Source: Bacteroidaceae bacterium (GTDB lineage Bacteria; Bacteroidota; Bacteroidia; Bacteroidales; Bacteroidaceae). From it: a stretch of 64,000 bases of DNA. Numbering within the stretch: position 1 is the stretch's first letter; every line of letters starts with the position of its first letter. Below are positions 34,759-42,257 of the stretch, in pieces. The stretch lies in assembly GCA_017619585.1 (NCBI GenBank), contig JAFZSA010000012.1:1-64000 (forward strand), in the 5' to 3' direction. The position numbers were made by a program, and so were the translations under genes. The notes beneath the pieces are model-generated. The model had not been told where the DNA came from and ran no database searches. It saw only the letters and a program-made list of their open reading frames with translations.

Positions 34759-35481
34759 ATGGCAAACTTTATTATTAAAAATACGCCCAACACCATTACC
34801 TGTTGTAATCTGATGAGCGGTTGTATCGCCACAGGATGCGCCTTTCACGGTCATTTCTTCTGGGCAGTTATCTGGATTGTTATTGGCGCAGTCTTTGATT
34901 TCTTCGATGGCATGTCTGCCAGAGCACTTGGTGTTTCCTCCCCTATTGGAAAAGAACTGGATTCACTGGCAGACATCGTTACCTTTGGCGTAGCTCCCAG
35001 TGCAATATTATTCTGCCTGTTCCGTCAGGTTCACTACCCGGAAATTCTTATACCCCTAAAGGATTTTATCCCCTATACCGCTTTTATTATGGCAGCCTTT
35101 TCAGCCCTGCGTTTGGCCAAATTCAATCTGGACGAACGCCAGAGCACCCAGTTCATAGGCCTTCCCACCCCCGCCAATGCATTATTCTGGGGCTCTTTGG
35201 TATTGGGGCAACACGCATTCCTGGTATCACAGAAGTTCAATGCCGTGTTCCTTTTCCTCTTCATGCTGCTTTTCTGCATGCTGCTGGTTAGCGAGGTACC
35301 AATGCTTGCCCTCAAGTTCAAGGACCTCAGTTGGGAGAAGAACAAGGTTAAGTTCATCTTCATTTTTGGATGTCTTCCCTGCTTCTTGCTGGGAGCCAGT
35401 TGTTTTGCCGCCATCATCCTCTGGTATGTAGCATTGTCTATCATCACAGATGTTATGGCAAGACGTAGCCAAAACCTTTAA
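34759..35481 (+). CDS. pssA: CDP-diacylglycerol-serine O-phosphatidyltransferase
   Basis: Membrane enzyme of 240 aa that makes phosphatidylserine. The CDP-alcohol phosphotransferase signature DGMSARALGV followed by GKELDSLAD (DGxxAR...GxxxDxxxD) lies at residues 53-74. About seven TM helices. It pairs with psd directly upstream, giving the complete two-step route to phosphatidylethanolamine. Confidence 0.93.
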   Translation: MANFIIKNTPNTITCCNLMSGCIATGCAFHGHFFWAVIWIVIGAVFDFFDGMSARALGVSSPIGKELDSLADIVTFGVAPSAILFCLFRQVHYPEILIPLKDFIPYTAFIMAAFSALRLAKFNLDERQSTQFIGLPTPANALFWGSLVLGQHAFLVSQKFNAVFLFLFMLLFCMLLVSEVPMLALKFKDLSWEKNKVKFIFIFGCLPCFLLGASCFAAIILWYVALSIITDVMARRSQNL

Positions 35482-35511
35482 AATACAAAGAAGTCCTTTT
35501 TTGTCCGACTA

Positions 35512-35650
35512 GGGCGGACCGCCAGTCCGTCCCTTACGAACTCAGAGTCCGTAAGGTGCGGACTCTCGTTAAAACCATTATGCCGTTTCACGGAAAGAGA
35601 AACGGCCTTTCACTATCAGCAATACGGCCTTTCGCTAAGGGCGTTTGATA
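35512..35650. repeat. Array of small hairpins and ACGGCCTTTC repeats
   Basis: Three consecutive stems: GGGCGGAC/GTCCGTCC (35512-35532), AGAGTCCG/CGGACTCT (35544-35566), GCCGTTTC/GAAACGGC (35582-35606), then two copies of ACGGCCTTTCnCT. It may terminate pssA transcription but has no U tract after the stems; it looks like a dispersed non-coding repeat element. Confidence 0.75.
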
Positions 35651-35701
35651 TATACCCTAGCTTTTTTCCTCTTTTCATTCTTCATTTTTCACTTTTCTTC
35701 G

Positions 35702-35709
35702 TATCTTTG
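35702..35709 (+). promoter_or_regulatory. -7 box for the DUF4886 gene
   Basis: TATCTTTG preceded by the pyrimidine tract TTTTTCACTTTTCTTCG. The same tract (CTTTTCACTTTTCTTTATATC) precedes tRNA-Gln. No TTTG at -33; the tract may replace it. Confidence 0.6.
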
Positions 35710-35730
35710 TGCCACCAAACAAAATAAAGG

Positions 35731-37191
35731 ATGAAACGTTATATTATCTTATTGATTGCTGCCCTGTCAGTACTCTATGCCAAAGCGCAGGAGGAAATAA
35801 TAACAGAGCCTGCAAGAAAAGATACCATCAGACTACTGACGATTGGAAACAGTTTCTCTCAGGATGCAGTGGAGCAATACCTGTACGAGCTGGCAAAAGA
35901 GGCTGGCGTACATATGATAATAGGCAACGCCTACAAGGGCGGACAGAGTTTGGAGCAACATTGGACGGACCTCACCCAAGAGCATGACGTATATGAATAC
36001 CGTAAGGTGGTAAACGGTGTCCGCCACAATATGCCGCATGCTTTACTGAACCCTATCATCACAGATGAACCATGGGACTTCATCAGCTTTCAGCAAGCCA
36101 GCCACTATAGCGGACTTACAACAACGTACGAGCCATACCTGTCACAACTGGTTCAGTTCACAGACAGCGTAAAAACCAGTCAGGATGTACGATATGGATG
36201 GCACATGACATGGGCTTACTCCAAGGATTCCAACCACAATGGGTTTGCCAACTACAACCGCAGCCAGGAGACCATGTACGACAGCATACGCTATGCAGTA
36301 CAGTGGACACAGATTCTGCATCCCGAATTCTCGTTCAACGTACCAAGCGGTACAGCCATCCAGAATGCACGTACCACCTATCTGGGCGACAACATGAACC
36401 GCGACGGATACCATTTGGACTTGAAATTTGGCAGATATACAGCCGCCTGCACATGGTTGGAGGTGCTGACGGGCATCTCGCCTGTAGGACTGAACTTCAG
36501 GCCTGAAGGGGTGGACATTGCAGCGGCTCACGCCTGTCAGGTAGCAGCACATGCAGCCGTACAGAATCCCTTTGAGGTGACAGACCTGAGCACAGAAGGC
36601 TTCAATGCAAGAAATGACATCACTCCAACAGGACTTGTAAAGTTCAACTTCGGAGAGAAACCAGATACTGACCCCAATTGGAATAGCATCACCCCACAGA
36701 TGCGTACCTTTACATGGATTACGGACACCAATGGCAATGTTACAGGCATAACACTGACCAGTCAGAACGCTTTCATAGGCACAAACACAAACGGTCCAAG
36801 CTATACCACCACCAACATGCTGATGCCCAGTACCGTCTCCCAGTCATGTATGTGGGGATTTGCTGCAGACAGCTTCGGAAGTCAGAAGCCCAAGAGTTCT
36901 TGTACAATTACCTTGGGACACATGAACCCCGATCTGAAATACGATTTTATATTCTTTGCATCACGCCAGGATTGCCAGGATTGGCGCGAGACAGCATTCA
37001 CGCTGAAAGGCGATAAAATTTACACGGATAAAGTTGAAGCAGCCAACAATGTCAGCCATACAGCCCAGATAAAAAATGTACAACCTACGGCAGATGGAAG
37101 AATCATTATCAACGTGGCGCCAGGTGAGAGAAATAATAACAAGAACAAGTTCTACTATCTTAATGCAATGATTGTAAAAGCCCACAGATGA
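35731..37191 (+). CDS. Secreted DUF4886 (SGNH-hydrolase-like) protein
   Basis: A 486-aa exported protein with a signal peptide ending AKAQ. Residues 33-270 resemble the DUF4886 group of SGNH hydrolases: IGNSFSQDAVEQYL (block I with Ser), GGQSLEQHW, an FQQASHYSG block and DNMNRDGYHLDL with the Asp-His pair. Such proteins are expected to be carbohydrate or lipid esterases; substrate is unknown. Residues 290-485 form a second beta-rich domain (WNSITPQMRTFTWITDTNG, then a Thr/Asn-rich sandwich) resembling an adhesin or carbohydrate-binding module. Monocistronic apart from the following small gene. Confidence 0.8.
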   Translation: MKRYIILLIAALSVLYAKAQEEIITEPARKDTIRLLTIGNSFSQDAVEQYLYELAKEAGVHMIIGNAYKGGQSLEQHWTDLTQEHDVYEYRKVVNGVRHNMPHALLNPIITDEPWDFISFQQASHYSGLTTTYEPYLSQLVQFTDSVKTSQDVRYGWHMTWAYSKDSNHNGFANYNRSQETMYDSIRYAVQWTQILHPEFSFNVPSGTAIQNARTTYLGDNMNRDGYHLDLKFGRYTAACTWLEVLTGISPVGLNFRPEGVDIAAAHACQVAAHAAVQNPFEVTDLSTEGFNARNDITPTGLVKFNFGEKPDTDPNWNSITPQMRTFTWITDTNGNVTGITLTSQNAFIGTNTNGPSYTTTNMLMPSTVSQSCMWGFAADSFGSQKPKSSCTITLGHMNPDLKYDFIFFASRQDCQDWRETAFTLKGDKIYTDKVEAANNVSHTAQIKNVQPTADGRIIINVAPGERNNNKNKFYYLNAMIVKAHR

Positions 37192-37233
37192 GAAAACTTG
37201 AACTTTGAAACTTGAATTTTGAATTAATAACAT
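37192..37233. repeat. GAACTTTGAAACTTGAA-type intercistronic repeat
   Basis: Three degenerate copies of an AACTTGAA/ACTTTGAA unit lead into the next gene; no promoter seen. Confidence 0.65.
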
Positions 37234-37719
37234 ATGGAACAACAGAAACAAATACAGATACAGTTCAGACTAGTTGACGTACAAGAATTGCAGTTTGTAA
37301 ACTTATCAAAGCAATGGCCTGAGGGCGAACTTCAGGTAAACAACCAATTACAGTTCAACTGCGACACAGAAAAAAGACTGGTAAGATGCGTCACAAACTT
37401 TGAATACAAGAAGAATGACATAACACAGCTGATTCTGGGTGTCCAGACCGTATTTGAGTTTGCACGCGAAGGATGGAGTGCCATGTACGATCTGAATGGC
37501 GACCAATGGATACTGCCCGTAGGACTGGTTCAGCACATTGCCGATATGACCATCGGCGCAGCACGAGGAATTCTGGCTATCCGAAGCGAAGAAGCAGGAT
37601 TACCCAAGCAGATTCTGCCCCTTATTAACCCAGGTCAGATACTACAAAACAATATCAGTTTTAAGCGTATGCAGCAGGGGAAAACTGTTCCTATTGGCAA
37701 TTCGGGAGGAAATGCATAA
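37234..37719 (+). CDS. Possible SecB-like chaperone
   Basis: A 161-aa cytoplasmic protein without signal peptide. The central strand IKxNDITQLILGVQTVFEF and the helix-turn region LVQHIADMTIGAARGILAIRSE ending ILPLINP resemble the SecB fold, in which a helix is followed by TRGIL and the LPxINV motif. Sequence similarity to proteobacterial SecB is low, so this is an inference from pattern. If right, it may serve export or a toxin-antitoxin-chaperone type function; no toxin gene is adjacent. Otherwise it is a conserved Bacteroidales hypothetical. Confidence 0.5.
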   Translation: MEQQKQIQIQFRLVDVQELQFVNLSKQWPEGELQVNNQLQFNCDTEKRLVRCVTNFEYKKNDITQLILGVQTVFEFAREGWSAMYDLNGDQWILPVGLVQHIADMTIGAARGILAIRSEEAGLPKQILPLINPGQILQNNISFKRMQQGKTVPIGNSGGNA

Positions 37720-37772
37720 AAAGAACTTTTGCAAGCATCCGTCTATAGAATATATATATTTGTCGAAATAAT

Positions 37773-37803
37773 TTTCCCATTGCAGAATATAACCATACAT
37801 TTG
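37773..37803 (+). promoter_or_regulatory. Promoter of a candidate small RNA
   Basis: TTTC, 19 bases, TACATTTG at 37796: one mismatch in the -33 box. A second -7-like TATATTTG at 37755 has TTTG 23 bases upstream and is weaker. Confidence 0.6.
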
Positions 37804-37810
37804 CCATGTG

Positions 37811-37885
37811 CAAACAAGCGATGCATGACCATAGCTAGAAAAATCTAATGGCGAGGGCTGTAAGTGATTACAGCCCTTTTATTTT
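37811..37885 (+). ncRNA. Candidate small RNA, about 75 nt
   Basis: The stretch lies between a promoter (37773-37803) and an intrinsic terminator (37854-37885) and has no open frame longer than a few codons. The 5' part is unstructured (CAAACAAGCGATGCATGACC) and the 3' end is the terminator hairpin. No family is recognised. It could also be a leader or the 3' end of a larger untranslated region. Confidence 0.4.
37854..37885 (+). terminator. Intrinsic terminator with GUGA tetraloop
   Basis: Perfect 10-bp stem AGGGCTGTAA/TTACAGCCCT, loop GTGA, followed by TTTATTTT. Confidence 0.9.
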
Positions 37886-37998
37886 GCTATTATTGTATCG
37901 CTTGTAAATATTATCAGACAATATTCGCATATTCAACAGAACAAATCCCATCTTAATGCTTTCATGCTATTTTCACGAAACTTTAAGGCAATCACCCC

Positions 37999-38040
37999 GA
38001 AATTACCCCATCTCGGCATAAAAAAGAATGATTTCCTTTG
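37999..38040 (+). promoter_or_regulatory. Conserved extended promoter upstream module, copy 2
   Basis: CGAAATTACCCCATCTCGGC and following AAAAAAGAATGATTTC up to the -33 box; almost identical to 10317-10360 before cysE. Confidence 0.8.
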
Positions 38041-38067
38041 TTCTGCGCTCGATTTTTCGTAATTTTG
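38037..38067 (+). promoter_or_regulatory. Promoter of tRNA-Arg
   Basis: TTTG at 38037, 19 bases, TAATTTTG at 38060; tRNA begins 17 bases later. No other promoter is seen before korA. Confidence 0.88.
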
Positions 38068-38083
38068 CATCCGCAAGAGAAAA

Positions 38084-38155
38084 GCCCCTGTAGTTCAATG
38101 GATAGAACAACGGTTTCCTAAACCGTCGATCCGGGTTCGATTCCCGGCGGGGGTA
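38084..38155 (+). tRNA. tRNA-Arg (CCT anticodon)
   Basis: Acceptor GCCCCTG paired with CGGGGGT plus discriminator A, anticodon stem ACGGT/ACCGT around loop TTCCTAA giving CCT, T arm CCGGG-TTCGATT-CCCGG. CCA is not encoded. It reads AGG codons. Confidence 0.95.
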
Positions 38156-38275
38156 CCTTAACTGGTGAGAGCAAAAACTGCGTGAGCAGGTTCGACCGTT
38201 GGACAATATTGAGAAAGTTAAGGGTAAGGTAAAAAGACTAAGTGGAAATTTAAGAATCAAAAATAAGAGATAACA

Positions 38276-40111
38276 ATGGAAATTAAGGAAAAGGACAGCG
38301 TGGTTGTCCGTTTCTCGGGCGACTCAGGCGATGGCATGCAGTTGGCCGGAAACATCTTCTCTACGGTATCAGCTACCGTAGGAAACAGTATCAGCACATT
38401 CCCCGATTATCCCGCCGATATCCGCGCCCCGCAGGGTTCGTTGACAGGCGTGAGCGGTTTTCAGGTTCACATTGGCGCAGGTAAGGTGTTTACTCCTGGC
38501 GACCAGTGCGATGTTTTAGTAGCTATGAATGCTGCCGCCCTGAAGACTCAGTACAAATTTGCCAAGCCCGATGCTGCTATCATCATTGATACAGACAGCT
38601 TCGGTCCCAAGGATCTGGAGAAGGCTCAGTTCAAGACAGAAGACTATTTGGGCGAAATGAACATCGACCCAGACCGTGTTATTGCCTGCCCCCTGACCAC
38701 AATGGTAAAGGATTGCCTGGCTGACAGTGGTATGGACGTTAAGAGTATGCTGAAGTGCCGCAATATGTTTGCACTGGGCTTGGTATGCTGGCTTTTTGAC
38801 CGCGATTTGGATATTGCCTTTAACTTCCTGAAAGAGAAATTTGCCAAGAAACCCGGCATTGCCGAGGCGAACATAAAGGTTATTCAGGCAGGATATGACT
38901 ACGGACACAACACACATAGCAGTGTGGCCAACGTCTATCGTATAGAAACAAAGAATAAGGTTCCCGGACGTTATATGGATATTACAGGTAACAAGGCTAC
39001 AGCATACGGCTTTATTGCCGCTGCTGAGAAGGCCGGACTGAAACTGTATCTGGGTTCCTACCCCATCACTCCTGCCACAGACGTGCTGCACGAGCTCTCT
39101 AAGCACAAGAGCCTGGGCGTGACAACCGTTCAGTGCGAGGACGAGATCAGCGGCTGTGCTTCAGCCCTGGGTGCATCCTTCGCAGGTGCGCTGGCTGTTA
39201 CAAGTACCAGCGGTCCTGGTATCTGCCTGAAGAGCGAGGCTATGAACCTGGCTGTCATCATGGAGCTGCCTTTGGTAGTATTGGATGTTCAGCGTGGTGG
39301 TCCTGCCACAGGTCTTCCTACCAAGAGTGAGCAGACCGATTTGTTGCAGGCTCTCTTCGGACGTAACGGAGAAAGCCCCATGCCCGTAATTGCTGCTGCA
39401 AGTCCTACCGACTGCTTTGAAGCTGCCTACGCAGCATGCAAAATGGCATTGGAGCACATGACTCCCGTTATCCTGATGACAGATGCTTACGTGGCAAACG
39501 GCTCTGGTGCGTTCAAGTTGCCTAACTTGGCAGAATATCCCGCTATCAATCCTCCCTATGTTCCAGAAGAACTGAAGGGTACATGGACACCTTATATGCG
39601 TGCAGAAAACGGTACACGTTACTGGGCTGTTCCTGGTCGTCAGGGCTTTGAGCACATCCTGGGCGGACTGGAGAAGGACGATAAGACTGGTGCCATCAGC
39701 ACTAACCCCGAGAATCATGACCTGATGACACGCAAACGTCAGGCTAAGATAGATGCCATTCCCGTTCCCGACCTTGAAGTATTGGGCGACAAGGATGATG
39801 CCGAGTTGCTGATTGTAGGCTTTGGCGGTACATTCGGTCACCTGCATGCTGCTATGGATGAGATGCGTGCTGCCGGTAAGAAGGTAGCCCTGGCTCACTT
39901 TAAGTTCATTAACCCGCTGCCCAAGAATACCGCAGAGGTACTGAAGAAGTATCCTAAGGTGGTTGTTGCAGAGCAGAATATGGGTCAGCTGGCCGGCTGG
40001 CTGCGCATGAAGGTGGACGGATTCGTTCCCGCTCAGTTCAATCAGGTTAAGGGTCAGCCCTTCGTTGTTGCTGAACTGGTAGAGAATTTCACACAGTTGT
40101 TGAACAAATAA
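38276..40111 (+). CDS. korA: 2-oxoglutarate (2-oxoacid):ferredoxin oxidoreductase, fused gamma-alpha subunit
   Basis: A 611-aa subunit of the thiamine-diphosphate enzyme that oxidises 2-oxoglutarate to succinyl-CoA with ferredoxin, or runs in reverse. Residues 1-190 are the gamma domain (RFSGDSGDGMQLAGNIF at the start), and residues 215-600 the alpha domain, with SYPITPATDVLHEL near residue 262 and GGPATGLPTKSEQTD near residue 341. This fusion with a separate small beta subunit is the KorAB form; no delta (ferredoxin) subunit is nearby. It is 17 bases from korB. Upstream there is only tRNA-Arg with no terminator between, so readthrough is possible. Confidence 0.92.
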   Translation: MEIKEKDSVVVRFSGDSGDGMQLAGNIFSTVSATVGNSISTFPDYPADIRAPQGSLTGVSGFQVHIGAGKVFTPGDQCDVLVAMNAAALKTQYKFAKPDAAIIIDTDSFGPKDLEKAQFKTEDYLGEMNIDPDRVIACPLTTMVKDCLADSGMDVKSMLKCRNMFALGLVCWLFDRDLDIAFNFLKEKFAKKPGIAEANIKVIQAGYDYGHNTHSSVANVYRIETKNKVPGRYMDITGNKATAYGFIAAAEKAGLKLYLGSYPITPATDVLHELSKHKSLGVTTVQCEDEISGCASALGASFAGALAVTSTSGPGICLKSEAMNLAVIMELPLVVLDVQRGGPATGLPTKSEQTDLLQALFGRNGESPMPVIAAASPTDCFEAAYAACKMALEHMTPVILMTDAYVANGSGAFKLPNLAEYPAINPPYVPEELKGTWTPYMRAENGTRYWAVPGRQGFEHILGGLEKDDKTGAISTNPENHDLMTRKRQAKIDAIPVPDLEVLGDKDDAELLIVGFGGTFGHLHAAMDEMRAAGKKVALAHFKFINPLPKNTAEVLKKYPKVVVAEQNMGQLAGWLRMKVDGFVPAQFNQVKGQPFVVAELVENFTQLLNK

Positions 40112-40128
40112 AGAAAGGACATAACATT

Positions 40129-41121
40129 ATGGCATATACTCAGAATGACTTCAAGAAAGGACAGCCACGTTGGTGTCCTGGATGTGGCGACCACTTCTTC
40201 CTGGCCAGTTTGCACAAGGCAATGGCAGAGATAGGTGTTGACCCTTGGAATACAGCCGTTATCTCTGGTATTGGCTGTTCAAGCCGTCTGCCCCACTATA
40301 TGGCTACATACGGTATGAACACCATCCACGGCCGTGCAGCCGCTATTGCAACAGGTGCTAAGGTCGCTAACCCCAACCTGACTGTTTGGCAGGTTAGCGG
40401 TGACGGTGACGGACTGGCTATCGGTGGTAACCACTTTATACATGCTAACCGTAGAAACATCAACCTGAACATGATTCTGCTGAACAACCGCATCTACGGT
40501 CTTACAAAGGGACAGTATAGCCCCACCAGTCCACGCGGATTTGTCAGCAAATCATCTCCCTACGGAACAGTAGAAGACCCCTTCCGCCCTGCAGAACTCT
40601 GTTTCGGCGCCAGAGGCCACTTCTTTGCCCGTGCCGTTGCCACAGATGCTCCCGGCACAGTAGAGATCCTGAAGGCCGCTTACGAGCACAAGGGAGCCAG
40701 TGTATGTGAGATTCTTCAGAACTGCGTTATCTTCAACAACGGAACTCACGATGCTGTTTATGACAAAGCCGGCAGAACCAAGAACGCTATCTACCTGAAG
40801 CATGGAGAGAAGATGCTCTTTGGCGAGAACAACGAGTATGGTATCGTACAGGATGGCTTTGGCGTTAAGGCCGTAAAATTAGGCGAGGACGGCTACACAG
40901 AGGCTGACGTGCTGGTACACGATGCCAAGTGCGAGGACAACACCTTGCAGCTGAAACTGGCTGAAATGGAATGGCCTGTAGCATTGGGTGTGATACGTGA
41001 CGTGGAAGCTCCTACCTATGATGATTGCGTTACAGCTCAGATAGAAGAGGTAAAGGCCCAGAAGAAGTATCACAACTTTGCAGAGCTCCTAGAGACAAAC
41101 GATATCTGGGAAGTGAAATAA
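40129..41121 (+). CDS. korB: 2-oxoglutarate (2-oxoacid):ferredoxin oxidoreductase, beta subunit
   Basis: A 330-aa thiamine-diphosphate subunit. It has the cluster-binding RWCPGCGDH at residues 14-22 and a further Cys in GIGCSSRLPHY (about 50), and the thiamine/Mg motif VSGDGDGLAIGGNH near residue 90 with NNRIYGLTKGQ. Partner of korA. A strong hairpin terminator follows at 41143. Confidence 0.93.
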   Translation: MAYTQNDFKKGQPRWCPGCGDHFFLASLHKAMAEIGVDPWNTAVISGIGCSSRLPHYMATYGMNTIHGRAAAIATGAKVANPNLTVWQVSGDGDGLAIGGNHFIHANRRNINLNMILLNNRIYGLTKGQYSPTSPRGFVSKSSPYGTVEDPFRPAELCFGARGHFFARAVATDAPGTVEILKAAYEHKGASVCEILQNCVIFNNGTHDAVYDKAGRTKNAIYLKHGEKMLFGENNEYGIVQDGFGVKAVKLGEDGYTEADVLVHDAKCEDNTLQLKLAEMEWPVALGVIRDVEAPTYDDCVTAQIEEVKAQKKYHNFAELLETNDIWEVK

Positions 41122-41142
41122 TTCCTCTTTCCCCTCATATAC

Positions 41143-41178
41143 AACAAAGCCCCGTTTTTAATTGAACGGGGCTTTGTT
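41143..41178. terminator. Bidirectional terminator between korB and the envelope cluster
   Basis: Perfect 14-bp stem AACAAAGCCCCGTT/AACGGGGCTTTGTT with an eight-base loop; A and T runs on both sides. Serves korB and the convergent minus-strand gene ending at 41193. Confidence 0.9.
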
Positions 41179-41192
41179 ATATCTGCTGTCAA

Positions 41193-42236
41193 CTAAAACA
41201 GCCTATGTGTGAAGGTTATGCTTAGTACAGGCCAGCACTTGAATTTCTTTACAGTACTAACCATATCACCAACCTTTCCAGGAATATCTGTAACATCACG
41301 AGTAAGGTCAATACGCTGAGGCGTTTGCTTTACCCAGGCTTCATCCACATTACCAGTCTCATCAAACTTAGCCTGGTCCCATGAAATCATGTCATAATCA
41401 TCAGCAGCATTAACCCGATATACGTTGTCAACATAAACATGCGGTGAGCCACCCATAAACATGGCACCGGCATCAATAGCCATATTAAAACGGTGATCAC
41501 GAGATAAGGCTGTGGTATAGCCAATGCCAAGGTAAGGACGTATCTTACTAACGGTCATCTCGGCTTTTACCTGATTATTCTTATCGGGCACCATAACTGC
41601 CTTACTTCCATCCGGGAAGTTTCCCACATGGGCTCCCATCATACGAGTCTCTGCAAGCTTATCGCCAAGTCCGTCTATATCAAAGGAATGAATGCCTCCG
41701 TTTGAATCTTCGTAACGGAACATAGGTTCGCCCTTACAAGCCTTGATATACATATTATTATACATATTTATGCCTACAAGGGTAGTATTACCGGAAGGGT
41801 CGTTTACAGCCTCTCCAATGGTTGAAGGACCGGCATAGAAGCCAAGTGTTACATTCCAATGTTTGTTATTCTTGAATGGCATAATGTCCACCAAAAACTT
41901 AAACTGAGCCCATTTAGGTTTCATCTGCATATCTATGTTATCTTGCATAGATTCACCCATGAAATTGGACATCAGATCCTTCATGCGGCGCAATTTGTCG
42001 GAAGACACATCGCCCATAAAATCTACACCAAAATTACTCTTGAATGTAAACTTCGGCATATATGTAAAACCAGTACGTAAACGAACATAGTCTCCTACAG
42101 GCATAGCAATGTCAGCTCCAATACCTGTGCTGGATACATTAAAACCAAGGTCCATATGGTTGAAATAATCCTGAGCGGACAGACTTAGTGTTACGAAAAG
42201 CGCAGGAACTGCGAACAATCTATTAATCCTCATCAT
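41193..42236 (-). CDS. Predicted outer-membrane beta-barrel protein
   Basis: A 347-aa exported protein with a signal peptide ending SLSAQ. It alternates short hydrophobic strands (VRLRTGFTYMP, WAQFKFLVDIMPF, WNVTLGFYAG) and ends with LSITFTHRLF, a C-terminal Phe typical of outer-membrane barrels. No function is recognised. It is the last of four same-strand envelope genes, 21 bases after the repeat protein gene. Confidence 0.75.
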   Translation of the reverse strand: MMRINRLFAVPALFVTLSLSAQDYFNHMDLGFNVSSTGIGADIAMPVGDYVRLRTGFTYMPKFTFKSNFGVDFMGDVSSDKLRRMKDLMSNFMGESMQDNIDMQMKPKWAQFKFLVDIMPFKNNKHWNVTLGFYAGPSTIGEAVNDPSGNTTLVGINMYNNMYIKACKGEPMFRYEDSNGGIHSFDIDGLGDKLAETRMMGAHVGNFPDGSKAVMVPDKNNQVKAEMTVSKIRPYLGIGYTTALSRDHRFNMAIDAGAMFMGGSPHVYVDNVYRVNAADDYDMISWDQAKFDETGNVDEAWVKQTPQRIDLTRDVTDIPGKVGDMVSTVKKFKCWPVLSITFTHRLF

Positions 42237-42257
42237 ACAAATATGTTTGTAAACAAA

